From positions 62,001 to 126,000 of the forward strand of contig JAIGNY010000081.1 in NCBI GenBank assembly GCA_020152595.1: DNA of 64,000 nt, in the 5' to 3' direction. Numbering within the stretch: the first letter of the stretch is position 1; each line of letters starts with the position of its first letter. This document shows, piece after piece, positions 45,609-57,309 of this stretch. The position numbers and the translations under genes are program-made. Below the pieces are notes generated by a model. That model ran no database searches and was not told where the DNA came from. It saw nothing but the letters and a program-made list of their open reading frames with translations. The stretch comes from Chiridota heheva (lineage: Eukaryota > Echinodermata > Holothuroidea > Apodida > Chiridotidae).

Positions 45609-45767
45609 CGATGGATTTGTCAGAGCTGATAAGGTTCTGGAATTTCGTGGATTGTTGAACAAACTGAGCCAGCAGCGAGGTCTCACAACAGAAGAGAAAG
45701 ATCCAGAGGAGTTCCTGCATGTGCTGCTGCAAGAACTCCTTCATGCCAAGCCATTCCTTAACATCAG
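45609..45767 (+). CDS. Exon 7 visible: USP domain, EEKDPEEFL segment
   Basis: Phase 2 at both ends. Joining exon 6 (CA) to its first base (C) gives a His codon, so the reading continues NPLR-H-DGFVRADKVLEFR. The TTEEKDPEEFLHVLL segment is the CYLD version of the USP motif that lies between the Cys box and the fingers; human CYLD has TSEEKDPEEFL. The donor is GTTTGT. It follows an 8.3-kb intron containing a DIRS-like element. Confidence 0.9.
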
Positions 45768-45971
45768 GTTTGTAGTCTTCAGTTTGTTTCTGCCGCACTT
45801 TGCATGGCCATAAACTTTTTCTGAAGGGGGATGGGGTGTGAAAGTTGAGGGGAAATAGTCCACTGTTGTACCACAATTTGTGAACATAGCTATAAATGTT
45901 TGCAGATATCAATTCCTGAGTAATCAACTGTGAACATTTTTCGATGTCATTATTTTCACAATTTCTTGCAG

Positions 45972-46107
45972 GCATGATAACAATGAAAAAGCTGAAGATT
46001 CTTTCTTCTACCAAGTGTTTTTGGATAAGATGGATACCTATGAGCTACCCACAGTGGAACAGTTGCTGCACCTCTCCTTTTTGGATAATGACCTCAAGTT
46101 AACCAAG
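45972..46107 (+). CDS. Exon 8 visible: USP domain, FFYQVFLDK segment
   Basis: Phase 2 acceptor after TTTCTTGCAG, phase 0 donor at GTGAGC. Encodes an SFFYQVFLDK strand and PTVEQLLHLSFLDNDLKLTK, parallel to the YFYQIF and PTIQQLLEWSF segments of human CYLD. The intron to the previous exon is only 204 bases, the shortest in the gene. Confidence 0.88.
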
Positions 46108-47243
46108 GTGAGCAGAATTTTTTTTAAAGAAATGATAGGATAGTATTGTAACTCTGTTTAACCATCGTGGGTTCAGTTCATTGTTTGTTTGTTTGCATAG
46201 ATCCCATCGGCGTGAGAATGGTCTCTGCATGGACAGTTGAATTTTTTGTAAAGCATTTTTTATATACAGTGCTTTGGAAAAGTATTTCATAAGCATGTGA
46301 CATTAATTTAGTATAATTATGTTATGAGTTGTAGATCCTTGGAATTAATAATTGATAACCTGAAACAATCAGTTGTTGAATCAGATAAAAATAATTTATT
46401 TGGTTTAGTGATTATTTGATAACTTAGGAATGCATTTTGGGATGGTGGGTGGTCCATGTTCAGTAGTTATCCGGAGATATATGAATTATTGTGCGATATA
46501 TAAGTATTTTGAAATTTGATTGGAATGGTCAAAAAATCATCAACTTCATTTCAGAATTGATTGTTTTTGAACTTAATAAAGTTGTGTGTAGATATAATTG
46601 ATGTCATTTTTGGAATAGCTTTCCATTTTGCAATATAATTTCCCTGTGTTGTTTAATTCTAGTTTATATGTAGAAAGCTGATTAACGAAAGAACTTTTGA
46701 AACTCAGAAATGTCATTATTGACGTTTAGCAACATTTCTTACAATTTACATCAGCAAAACTTTTCCTTAAGGTTTTGTTTATTCAAATTCTGGAGATGTG
46801 TTCTGATGTCATGTTTGTAGTGTCTAGTAGTGTCAAACTTTGGGTATGACAGCATGGTATGATAGCATTGGAAAAGTTTCAAGACCCATTCTAACTGTTA
46901 TGAAAATGTGACATTCCTTAACACAATCAAATTGGGACACCTCTTACTGTAATTTGGAATTGTACACACTAGTCATTGCTTCAAGGTCTAAAGATTTGAT
47001 TGATCTGATTTGAAATTTTGTTGTATTGTAAATATTCAGTTTTAATTTACAATTGTGGTTGCATTTGGTGTTATCTGTATGGCAAAGGGCACAAATCTTC
47101 TATCAAATTGAATTTTCATAGTCAACATACAGTAGACAAAAAGAGTTTTTATTGTCTACATGAAACTATATAAATATTAACACCATAAACAATAACAATA
47201 CTTTAATGGTCATAAAAATTTATTGGATTATTATGTAAAACAG
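46108..47243. other. Intron 8
   Basis: 1136 bases, AT-rich, no mobile element recognised. Confidence 0.6.
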
Positions 47244-47352
47244 GATCCTGAATGCATGGTTATTCAACTACCACGATATGGGAAGAATTTCAAGATGTTC
47301 AAATGGATCCTACCAAGCTTAACAATCAACATATCTGATATACTGGAAGGAC
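47244..47352 (+). CDS. Exon 9 visible: USP domain, [15 protein letters not shown] segment
   Basis: Phase 0 acceptor after TGTAAAACAG; phase 1 donor GTGAGT at 47353. Encodes [20 protein letters not shown] and [11 protein letters not shown], matching [20 protein letters not shown] and LNITDLLED of CYLD. The next part of the family is a cysteine-rich B-box-like insert and then the His box; neither was recognised between here and 64000, so the gene is open at its 3' side. Confidence 0.88.
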
Positions 47353-48340
47353 GTGAGTATATTAAGCGTTAATGGTTTAAAAGTTTGATTAATACACATT
47401 CAGACATGAAACCACTATGTTTCTGCTCTCTTTGAAAGGTATGAGTGAATCTAAGTCCTCTTAAAAGGGTTTTCAAATTTTTCGTTTTAAAGGAATAGCT
47501 TTGTAAAGTAGGGAGGGGAGGGGGTGGGGAGGGGATTGTAAAAAAAATATTTGAAATTTTTGTAAAGATATTTGAATTTTTTGTAAAATTTGGCAATATT
47601 TCCTGAAAAGGAAAAAAATTACCCTAAAATGAAGGACATTTCCTGAAAATTGAAGCAAATTTAAAGAAAATTAAAGCAAATGTTAAGAAAGTTAAGCAAA
47701 TGTCAAGAAAATGATGAAAATTTCACGAAAATAGATGAAAATCTAAAGAAAATGAAGGAGATTGCACAAAAATTTAAGGAAATTTCTTAAAGATTAAAGC
47801 CAATTTCAAAGCGATACTATTAAATCTGACTCTTCAAAATCAATTCTTTAGATCTTCATTATTAGTTGAGCCAAAATTGGTACTTGGCCTCCAATAACAA
47901 AATTATTAGGGACCAAGTACCATTTTTCCTGATTCCTACGCCACTGAACAGAACTCTAAAGAAGCTACGTTGATTTTTTTTTGTTCAGAGTTTTAAATGT
48001 GTGACATGGTTTTTTTTAAAGTGACTTTTAGAAAGTACTTCTTTCAAATAGTGCCTTTGTATTTTACATTCACTATCTCTACAACTGCTTGTGTATGTCA
48101 TTGATTTTTTTTTTTTGTGCTAATTGCACAAAACTTTTGTTCTTGGTAATATGAGGTTGTTATGCTACTTCAATTAATTGCAGTTATTTAAAAAACAAAA
48201 CAAGTAAGAGCTTTTTATTTAAATATCTCCTTCTTGGATAAAAGATAAACAAAAGGTGCCATCCCCAGGAGAATAGTATTTGAATTGCAAATAATTTCAG
48301 ACATAAGTAATCCTAAAGTCTGTTCCAGGTAGATTTCGAC
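47353..48340. repeat. Start of intron 9 with a degenerate AAGAAAATTGAAGCAAATTT-type repeat
   Basis: A purine-rich tandem repeat of about 25 bases runs from about 47580 to 47800. The rest is AT-rich with no recognised content. Confidence 0.5.
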
Positions 48341-48778
48341 TGAAGGGTCAGTCATCCCATGCCAATTCAATCCATAAAAATTTATTTTGACACCCACCCT
48401 CTCAGATTTTGCTCAAATTTTGTAAGAAGGTACAAACTATCATGGGAAGATTCCATACCAAATTTCATTGCAAAATATTAGTTGGTTCCTGCGATATCAA
48501 CCTTTAAAATTTTCCAAAATTAGGTCCAAAATTTCAAAATGGCAGCCATTTTTGATACTTCCAAATTTAAAAGGTGTATTAATTTTCTCTTAAATTTATA
48601 TATAGACATGTTACAGACTTGAATGGTTTTTGGCATGTAAGTATTTTAAACCATGCAGAATCCAATTATCATGTCTAATTTCCCAAGAGGCAGTGTAATG
48701 CAGGTCAAATAACAAATATGTTTAGATCAATGAAATATTTGTGGAAAATATTTGATTTTTGACAACCAAAAAGTAAGA
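48341..48778 (+). repeat. Long inverted repeat, left arm (about 430 bp)
   Basis: Starts GAAGGGTCAGTCATCCCATGCCAA; continues through CAAAATGGC(A)GCC and ACCATGCAGAATCCAAT to GATCAATGAAATATTTG. It is a diverged inverse of 53845-54245, so the two arms face each other across 5 kb. Confidence 0.75.
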
Positions 48779-49700
48779 CATAAGTTATTATACTTTCATA
48801 CATAGTATGCTCAATCAGGGACTGTAATAGCTAGGATGAGACTTCTTATGGAGCCTACGGGATGTCATGTGGGACATGGGGTGGGATGCCATGTGCGACA
48901 TGGGGTGGGATGCCATGTGGAACAGGGTGAAATGCCATGTAGGACATATGGTGAAATGCCATGCGGGACATAGGGTGGAATGCCATGGGATGGGATGTCA
49001 TGTGGGACATGGGATGTCATTTGGGACATGAGGTGGGCTGCCATGTGGGACATGGAGTGGGATGCCATGTGGAACATGGGGTGGGATGCCAAGAGTAACA
49101 AAGAGTGTGACAGGTTGGGATGCCATGTGTGACATAAGGTAGGAGGCTATGTGAAACATAGGGTAGGAGGCCGTAGGGACATGTGATGCCATGTGGGACG
49201 TAAAGTAGGATGTCATTGGGACATTGGGAGAGATACCGTGTAGGACATATGGTTGGATTAATGTGGGACATACATGTTGGATGGGATCCATGTGGGGCAT
49301 ATGGTGTAATGCCATGTGGGTCATAGAGTGGGATGCCATATGGGACATATGCTGGAATGACATGTGGGACATATGGTGGAATGCCATGTGAGACATACTG
49401 TGTGGTGGAATGCCATGTGGGAGATATGGTAGAATGCCATGTGGAACAAGGCGTGGGATGGGATGTCATGTGGGACATGGGGTGGAATGTCATTTGGCAC
49501 ATGAGATGGGATCCATGTGGGACATAGGGTGGGATGCCATGTGAGTCATAGGATTGGATACCATGTGGGAGATATGGTGTAATGCCATGTGGGACAAGGG
49601 ATGGGATGGGATGTTATGTGGAACATGGGGTGGGATGCCATGTGGGACATTGGATGCCATGTGGGATTTGGTGTGTGATGCCATTTTTATAATTGGCCGG
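48779..49700. repeat. Minisatellite of GGGATGCCATGTGGGACATA-type units, copy 2
   Basis: Preceded by CATAGTATGCTCAATCAGGGACTGTAATAGC, as at 7820. About 30 or more 20-25 bp units with WGGTGGGATGCCATGTGGGACATG text up to 49680. Ends near an inverted TTTGCATGGGCATGCAAA. Confidence 0.85.
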
Positions 49701-50317
49701 GTCATATGATATGGGTGTCGGTTTGCATGGGCATGCAAACCATGACGGTATTTACCGTTCTAGTTTGTGTTAAAATGAATATTATAACAATTTAGCAATA
49801 TAATTTAAAGTTTCTGGGAAAAAGACTCAAATCATGACAAGACAATCAGTAATTGTTTGGGAATGCCAGACACCACTGGGGCTAATAGCTCCCCACTTCA
49901 CGTTTGTGACTCCCAGGTACAGTGCACCTCAGAATGTCTCATCATATACTCATCATAATGGTCCACCCATTATCACACACACTTGTATTTGATTCACAAT
50001 AGCTCGTAGGCCTATGGTGTATTTACATTTAACCCTGCATGTATGAATCGCATCATGGAAATTTTTATATCGTTTTGCCCCGAGGCTTTTCTCGACAAAT
50101 TTACCATAAGGTATCGAAAAACCTAATTCAAGTTTTTTAATGCAAAATGATAAGAACTTCTCCAAAAATGTTTGCTCACTGCAAATTTGTGTAAAAAATA
50201 TCATATACACAATGATGTTCAATTATTTCTTAGTTTTAGGTCCATTTTAAGGACTTATTGGTATTATTGATGTCATGCCTTGCAGGTCATAATTTATATT
50301 ATCATAATATAAAAATA
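49701..50317. other. Intergenic/intron sequence, nothing firm
   Basis: AT-rich; no gene or element recognised before the LINE fragment. Confidence 0.4.
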
Positions 50318-51243
50318 TATCATTATACTCTCTGGGCCATCCCCCTCCCTTCTATCCAACTGGGCCTCTCCACTCATCACAAAACCCAAACCCACCCTAA
50401 CCTCTTCATCAATCTCCACAACCAAATCAAAGACCAACTCTCAAACTACACCTCCATCTACACTGATGGCTCCAAGGAAGGTGACAAGACAGCTGCTGCT
50501 GCTGCCATCATCCAAGACATCACTCTTATTAGCAGGCTTCCCGACTACTCGTCCATCTCTTTGGCCGAGGCCAAGGCCATCCTCCTCACCCTCAACTTTA
50601 TTGAGTACTCCTTGCTCAGCCACTTTGCCATCTTCTCCGACTCGGCTGTCCTTACTTCTTTACTCAACTTCTCCGGAAACTCCTTTCTCCCACCCTCTGC
50701 AGGAAAAGTGTTCTTTTCTTCTGGATACCCAGCCATGTTGGCATCCCTGGCAATGACAGGGCTGATGCAGCCGCTAAGCTTACGCTCAACCTCTCCCCTA
50801 CCCCTTTTCTCAAAACCCTTTCTGACATCAAACAAACCACTTATCACTTCCCTTGTTCGTGACCGCTGGCAAACCTTTGCCATCTTCTCCGACTCGGCTG
50901 TCCTTACTTCTTTACTCAATCTTAAATGGGATAACCTCACATGCCACCTCCTTCTCCGGAAACTCCTTTCTCCCACCCTCTGCAGGAAAAGTGTTCTTTT
51001 CTTCTGGATACCCAGCCATGTTGGCATCCCTGGCAATGACAGGGCTGATGCAGCCGCTAAGCTTACCCTCAACCTCCCCCTACCCCTTTTCTCAAAACCC
51101 TTTCTGACATCAACAAACCACTTATCACTTCCCTTGTTCGTGACCGCTGGCAAACCTCATGGGACTCCCAATTTTATAACAAACTCCAGGTCATCCAGCC
51201 CACCATTCCGATCAAACCCACCATCCACAACCTCTTCCGGGTC
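50318..51243 (+). mobile_element. I-like LINE fragment (RNase H) with internal tandem duplication
   Basis: RNase H domain with YTDGSKEGDKTAAAAAIIQD (near 50455), AEAKAILLTLNFIEYS (near 50566) and, later, VLFFWIPSHVGIPGNDRADA (near 50994). Segment 50624-50875 (252 bp) is repeated at 50876-51156 (281 bp). The first copy lacks about 29 bases, so its middle is read out of frame until the second copy restores the frame. The long open frame across it (to 51430) is therefore fortuitous. Same subfamily as 15812-18948. Confidence 0.8.
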
Positions 51244-51264
51244 GACAATGACCCTGGAAGCTCT

Positions 51265-51622
51265 TGCAAAATTGACATTTCAAGGGCAAAAAAGTATGTC
51301 ATGCATAGTAAGAAGGTGTATTATACAAGTCAATATTCATGTCAAAGAGAGCTATAATAAACCATATACAAAACACAAAATCAAAGCGCACAGTGCTCGA
51401 CTTGTCAGTGTGTGGGATGGGGGCGCTTAAGGGCCCTGGTGGGTCCAGGGTCGAAGCCACAGTAGGGGTCCTGGGAGCGAAGCCCTCAGAAGGTCTTGCA
51501 AAATTGACATTTGAAGGTCAAAAACGTATGTCATAATGCATAGTAAGAAGGTGTATTATACAAGTCAAAAATTCATATCAAAGAGAGCTATAATACACCA
51601 TATACAAAACACAATCATAAAA
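51265..51622. repeat. Two about 120-bp direct repeats separated by about 112 bases
   Basis: TTGCAAAATTGACATTTCAAGGGCAAAA... (51265-51383) recurs at 51496-51622 with AAGAAGGTGTATTATACAAG and AAAGAGAGCTATAATA in both. Confidence 0.85.
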
Positions 51623-52796
51623 ATGCATAATGTGGAATTATGTTTTATTGTTTACGTTTGTACATGGTTAGGTTTATCGTCACTCTTTGAAAAATATGGG
51701 TTGTCTAAAAGAAAGGTTTTTTATAATTTACTCCAAACTTGTGTAAAAGTTGTCAATTTTTTAGAATGAGCCTGTTCTGTATCACGTGCACTCCGACACC
51801 TACCCCCTTTCTCTCTCTCTCCCCTCTTTCTCTCTCCCTCTCTCTCTGTGTCTTAGTTCATGTATTTAAATACAAAATCGCACAAATGTTTAATTTATTA
51901 TTACCGAAGAACCTTTTTTCTCAGAAAGTGCCTTTTCGAAATCTAAAAACATGAATAAGCACCTGAATGTCAAAGCTTGTTGAACCGATGCCATCAATTT
52001 AAACCGATGGATTAAAATCTGAAGCGACAGAATAAAATATTGGGGGAAATTGCCCCCTCCTCCCCCTTTAGCTACGCCACTGGTGTGAGCACCATACAGT
52101 AATCTGTATCAGTCTAGTATATGCCTCATGTCACAGCAATTTTGATACCCTTTCGCCTTGCTAAAGGTATAGCAATGTTATCCCAAAAAAAATTCTTCTT
52201 CACTACCTAAAACTTTTTTCTTTATCCCACACTGTACATGGGTTTCTTCTTTTTTAATAAAACAATAAAAAGGAAATACATCAAGAACTGTGAAAAACTC
52301 TTCAAAAAGATCAAAATTGAAAGAAAATATCGTAGACTACTATGTTATTGCAGATTGCGATCAAAGGAAGAAGGAGTTTTAAAGTTTTTTAACTTTTGGT
52401 CGGTTCTGACAACTAAGAGTCTTTGAACAAATTCGAACCCATCAAAAATGTAATTTTGATGTCCTAAAACCTCAAAAAACTGCAACAAAATCACATTTTC
52501 CCCAATTTTTACATGGCGAGGTGTCTATTTGAGGATGGAATATTTCAAAGAAAATTCATACCAGAGTCATGATATCAATGGTACATATATGCTTCCTATA
52601 TCATGTTATGGGCCTAAAAATTAATACTTATTTGTACAAACTGAAATACAGATATAATTACCATTTTTGATGTAATAAGCGCTGCGGCTTTTACGAATAT
52701 AGGCCCAAAGTTTCTACCTAATAAGCGCCTATACTGCACTGTACATATATGTAAACTAGTTATATACTAACCCTACAATAACCAACACAAAAACAT
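51623..52796. other. Non-coding sequence with a CT-rich microsatellite
   Basis: CTCTCTCTCCCTCTTTCTCTC run near 51808-51850. Otherwise AT-rich with no recognised feature. Confidence 0.45.
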
Positions 52797-52980
52797 CTTG
52801 AGCATCACATGCAAATTAATCAAGGAATGTAACTAAACTTGAGTATTTTAAGTCTTCAAAATAATTACGTTATTAGTCAAAAAATGTTCTTGAGCATCAC
52901 ATGCAAATTAATCAAGGAATGTAACTAAACTTGAGTATTTTAAGTCTTCAAAATAATTACGTTATCAGTCAAAAAATGTT
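52797..52980. repeat. 92-bp tandem duplication
   Basis: CTTGAGCATCACATGCAAATTAATCAAGG... at 52797 and again at 52889, nearly identical, so recent. Confidence 0.92.
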
Positions 52981-53844
52981 AGGTGGGCGCTTATTAGAGC
53001 AGGGGCGCTTAATACGTCGAATACAGTAGTTTGATTACCTCAAAAGCCCTAAATATGTTAATTATACCATTTCCATGCATAATGTGCAATTTAGGGAGTC
53101 AAGTTATTTTGAAGAAATATTAACACAAGGAGTCTACCATTTTGTATTTGACTACTCCTAATATATATTTACGGTTATACTGCTTTTTTGTATACAACAT
53201 ACAGAAGAAAGGTAAATTAGGTGTCAGAAAACCACAAAATATCACCATTTTTTCAGTTATCACATGCCCAGGTGGCTGTTGAAGATATGTTTTAATAATA
53301 TTGACTATTTTTACCAGTCCTAACTGAAATTGATTGTACATGTTACTAAATCATATTATACAGAATAATTATTTGCACTAGAATTGTAATACAGATAACA
53401 TTATTTTGGTTTAATATCTCAAAATTCCAGTTAAGTCATATTTTTCATATCCGTGCATACTTTTAAGATATCAAATGTTTTAGAAAAATATGCATATACC
53501 AGGTACCTAAAATTTGATATTTGTATACAAATGGCATTCAACTCACATAACTGATACACAAGTATTAAAAAGAAGCAATATACCCTATTTATATAGTGTT
53601 CTTGTGAGGAGAAGGCACCAACTGCAAAATAACTTCCCTTTGGGTCTATTGTATCTAATAAGCATCATAGCTTCCATGTCATTCTGAAAGATGTAAAATG
53701 TGAGATTACATTTGAAATGACTATACAGTAGCTCCCAGTTTTTTTGCCCTAATATACATTATTATGTTGTATATCAATATGCCAAATTTCAGCCTTGTGT
53801 CCCTCAACTATTTGTCCCTCCTTGAAAATATTTTCCACATGTTG
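52981..53844. other. Non-coding sequence
   Basis: AT-rich; nothing recognised. Confidence 0.4.
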
Positions 53845-54245
53845 GTTGTTGGAAATCAAATATTTTTTTTAATTTTTCATTGATCTAAACATATTAGCTA
53901 TAATCTGTTTTAGACTGCCCTTTTTGGAAATTGGGCACAAAAATTGGATTCTGCATGGTTTAAAATACATACCAAATTTTAAGTATGTAGCATATCTATA
54001 AGTTAATTTAGAGAAAATTAATATATGCCTTTTATTTTGGAGATATTCAAAATGGCCACCAGTTTGAAATTTTGGCCTAATTTTGTCAACTTTTAAAGGC
54101 TGATATCTCAAAACCGTTTAATAATTTGAACTACAATTTGGTGTGGTTTCTTATCTTTACATAATGAAACTTCCCATCAAATTTGGGGAAAATCTGAGAT
54201 TGTGGGTGTTGGACCCCTGTTGACTTGGCATGGAATGACCCTGAG
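53845..54245 (-). repeat. Long inverted repeat, right arm
   Basis: Inverse of 48341-48778: ATTGATCTAAACATATTAGC, GGATTCTGCATGGTTTAAAA, TTCAAAATGGCCACC and an outer end TTGGCATGGAATGACCCTGA. Confidence 0.75.
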
Positions 54246-55415
54246 GAAAATTTGAAATGATTTTATAATGAATTAAGAGCAATTTGGCTGGTAAAATATC
54301 AGAAGTATGCTGTGTAATTTTTCAAAACTCAAGAGAGCTATTTCAATTTTTCTTTTTTGTCTTTCTTAATAAATTTTAAAGCAATTTAGCTACATGTCAG
54401 GTGACCTTTTAAACAATCATTGAGATGTGTATGATGCTATAAATAACAATTTCAGTGGTGAAAATGCTGATAATTTGAGTCTTATACACTATGTGCATTG
54501 TGCAGATTTTACTTCATTTAGAAGGTACATAATTATACAGTAATGAAGTGTTTAGAATGCAAATGGGTAATGCAGGTCAAAAATGAGAAAGAGATTCTTT
54601 GAGGATAAAACATGGTAAGGCCTAGGATTTCTGAGGTAGATTATAATGGGGTTAAGGAATGAACTGGAGGGGGAAGGGGGGGGGGGACTTGACTTTTACA
54701 ACATTTTTTGCAGATGCAAGTTTTGAAGAAGAAAACAATCTTATTGTGGAAATACATTTATATTTTCGCAAAATAGACTGATAGACGTCAAAGTTGATTT
54801 TAGGAAACTAGCCATGTACATTGTAATTCTTTGCATTTGTGGGAAAATAATTTAAATGCTGTATTGATAGTGAAAATAATGATATCAAGATGTCCCAATA
54901 GGGGTCAGGGGGACACTTGCCCCCTTCCCCCACCCCAGGCAAAATTTTGTATGTAAAATGTTAATAGCAGGACATAACAGCATACAATATTGCATATTAG
55001 GGAAAAAACTATAAAAAAAAAAAATATATTGCTACATATTGCTACATATTGCTCAAATTTTGTAATGAGTGTTACCAACGAAATAAAATCTTCAATTTCA
55101 GGAAAATGCTTATATTTTCATTAAGTTTCTTCAATTTTCAGGAACTTTTCTTCAATTGTCAGGCAATTTTGTTCAATTTTAGGCCAATTATTTTAGATTT
55201 TCTGGTAGATTTATTCAATTTTTGAAAAAATTTGTTTGATTTTGGTGTAATTTTGTACAATTTTTGTGCCATTTTCTTCAAATTTGTGCAATTTTCTCCC
55301 ATTTTAGCCCTACTATTCAAAGAATATTCAAGTTTTGGTTATAGTTTTTGGTTAAAGTTTCCATAACTTAAGTTATGAATGGTTCATGTAACTTGGCCTC
55401 ACTGTTCAAGTGAGC
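54246..55415. repeat. Non-coding DNA with a TTCAATTTTCAGG-type degenerate repeat
   Basis: A pyrimidine-rich unit (TTCTTCAATTTTCAGGAA) recurs with drift from about 55085 to 55300. A G-run lies at about 54675-54685. No gene. Confidence 0.5.
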
Positions 55416-56000
55416 ATGATTAGGGGTCGTTTGAGCATATTAATTAGCTTATTTGCATAACAATGAAAATATTTGTATCTATGATATCTCTTAAATTAAA
55501 ATGGATGTGGGAATTTTGTTTGCACAAATGATCATATATGTGAAGAGCATTGTCTACAAGTAATAGTGAGGTGAAGTGTGCATATTAATTAGGTTATTTG
55601 CATATTAATAGGCTTTCGTATAAAATGTTTAACATGGTGAAGAAGTTATGAATAGTGTACATTCATTCAACTTGGCACAGGGGTGAAGGACATGGGTAAT
55701 GTTTAATTGGGCATGATTGGGGGTAACGTGAGTGCATACTAATTAGCTTATTTGCATAATAATAAAATTATATGTATATCAATGATATGTTTAAATTAAA
55801 ATGAGAGTGGGATTTTGTTTACACAAATGATTATATATGTGATGAGCATTGTTTATGGTGAGGTGTAATGTGTGTATTTATTAGGTTATTTGCATAACAA
55901 CTTTTTTGTACAAAATAATTAACCCTTAACTTAACTTGGTACTCATTAAAATGAGAGTGGGATTTTGTTTACACAAATGATTATGTATGTGTAGAGCATT
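55416..56000. repeat. Dispersed repeat with TTAATTAGCTTATTTGCATAA units
   Basis: ATTAATTAGCTTATTTGCATAACAAT...GATCATATATGTGAAGAGCATTGTCT occurs at about 55438, 55735 and partly 55935; a further related copy is at 56900-57070. Units are about 290 bases. Confidence 0.65.
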
Positions 56001-56005
56001 GTCTA

Positions 56006-56578
56006 TGGGTTTTGCACAAAGTCCTCCCAAGCATATAATCATTCATGGGTTTTGCACAAAGTCCTCCCAAGCATATAATCATTCATGGGTTTTGCACAAA
56101 GTCCTCCCAAGCATATAATCATTTATGGGTTTTGCACAAAGTCCTCCCAAGCATATAATAATTCATAGGTTTTGCACAAAGTCCTCCCAAGCATATAATT
56201 ATTCATAGGTTTTGTACAAAGTCCTCCCAAGCATATAATCATTTATGGGTTTTGCACAAAGTCCTCCCAAGCATATAATAATTCATAGGTTTTGCACAAA
56301 GTCCTGTCCTCCCAAGCATATAATCATTCATGGGTTTTGCACAAAGTCCTCCCAAGCATATAATCATTTATGGGTTTTGCACAAAGTCCTCCCAAGCATA
56401 TAATAATTCATAGGTTTTGCACAAAGTCCTCCCAAGCATATAATCATTCATAGGTTTTGTACAAAGTCCTCCCAAGCATATAATCATTCATGGGTTTTTA
56501 TCATTCATGGGTTTTGCACAAAGTCCTCCCAAGCATATGATTATTTATGGCTTTTGCACAGAGTCTTCCCAAGCATAA
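56006..56578. repeat. 40-bp minisatellite, 14 units
   Basis: Unit GGGTTTTGCACAAAGTCCTC + CCAAGCATATAATCATTCAT. Fourteen copies, the last diverged. Variants (TTTATGGG, AATAATTCATAGG, TTTTGTAC) recur in the same order, indicating a higher-order three-unit block that was itself duplicated. Confidence 0.95.
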
Positions 56579-56889
56579 AATGTATATTTATATTTAGGCT
56601 CAACAAAGGTTTAAATTGATTCGCTTCACTGAAAAGCAGTTATAAGGCTTGAACCCCAGATGAATGACTTATTGTGTACAGCCTAACAGTAGTTGGTTGC
56701 TAACAAGTGAACTGTGGATAGACTACAAAGATGCTGTCAGTTAAGAAGGTATAGATTAGCCCTGTGTTGTGTATGGTCTAACAATAGCTGGTTGCTAGTC
56801 AATGAATTGTGAAGAGTCTCTCTGGTTGATTTGTGTGGATTTACCCCTGGTTTTAAGAAAATTAAAGGGATCGGGTTGCAGGGGTCTAA

Positions 56890-57080
56890 GGGTCAAAAAA
56901 AACTAATGTATCAGTGGTATCTCTTGAGTTAAAAGTGGCTGTGATGATTTTGTTTAAACAAATGATCATACAGTATATGGGAGAGCATTTTTCACACTTA
57001 TTGGTGAGTTACTGTACAGTGTGCATATTAATTAGGTTATTTGGCATAAAAATAGACTTTGCTGCAGAATGTTTGACCTG
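56890..57080. repeat. Further copy of the TTAATTAGGTTATTTGCAT repeat
   Basis: ATCTCTTGAGTTAAAAGTGG...GATCATACAGTATATGGGAGAGCAT and TGCATATTAATTAGGTTATTTGGCAT match the units at 55416-56000. The 40-bp array therefore sits inside this repeat family. Confidence 0.6.
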
Positions 57081-57309
57081 AAATCAAAAATATTTGACCG
57101 GAGATCAAAAAGACTTACTAACTTTACATTTCTGGTTTTGTTATGATATTGACATGGTATGAATAGAAATCAAAATGTTTGTCTTGTCATAAATAAAAAA
57201 GCAAATAAAAGTTTCCTTGCTTTCTAAAGAATTTTAATTTAGTTGTTTAGGAAATATAAACAATAAGTGGAAGGTGGGGTAGACGATAAGATAAGGATAA
57301 GGTAGCTGA

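Larger units (their letters stand above)
855..47352 (+). other. Partial gene: death-domain/CAP-Gly/CYLD-type USP deubiquitinase (overall span)
   Basis: Nine exons join in frame on the + strand (855-1109, 6742-7062, 30143-30412, 32912-33096, 33675-33843, 37068-37323, 45609-45767, 45972-46107, 47244-47352). Total 1860 nt, which is 2 nt + 619 codons + 1 nt. Seen: acceptor AG and donor GT at each border and matching phases throughout. Known: CYLD is a ubiquitin-specific protease that removes K63- and M1-linked ubiquitin chains and damps NF-kB and death-receptor signalling; its CAP-Gly domains bind partners such as NEMO. Inferred: three N-terminal death-domain modules are fused to this core. The gene continues left of 855 (incoming phase 1, no start codon) and right of 47352 (protease half missing). 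Exons 1-3 could belong to a separate upstream death-domain gene, but the shared phase and the lack of any visible end between them favour one gene. Confidence 0.75.

Noticed and set aside
50258..51430. 390-codon open frame as a candidate host gene
   Set aside because: It is a dead LINE RNase H fragment kept open by an internal duplication; it starts with an ATG outside the LINE and has no independent domain.
56006..56578. Regular 40-bp repeats resembling a CRISPR array
   Set aside because: Units are directly contiguous with no unique spacers, and the genome is eukaryotic; it is a minisatellite.
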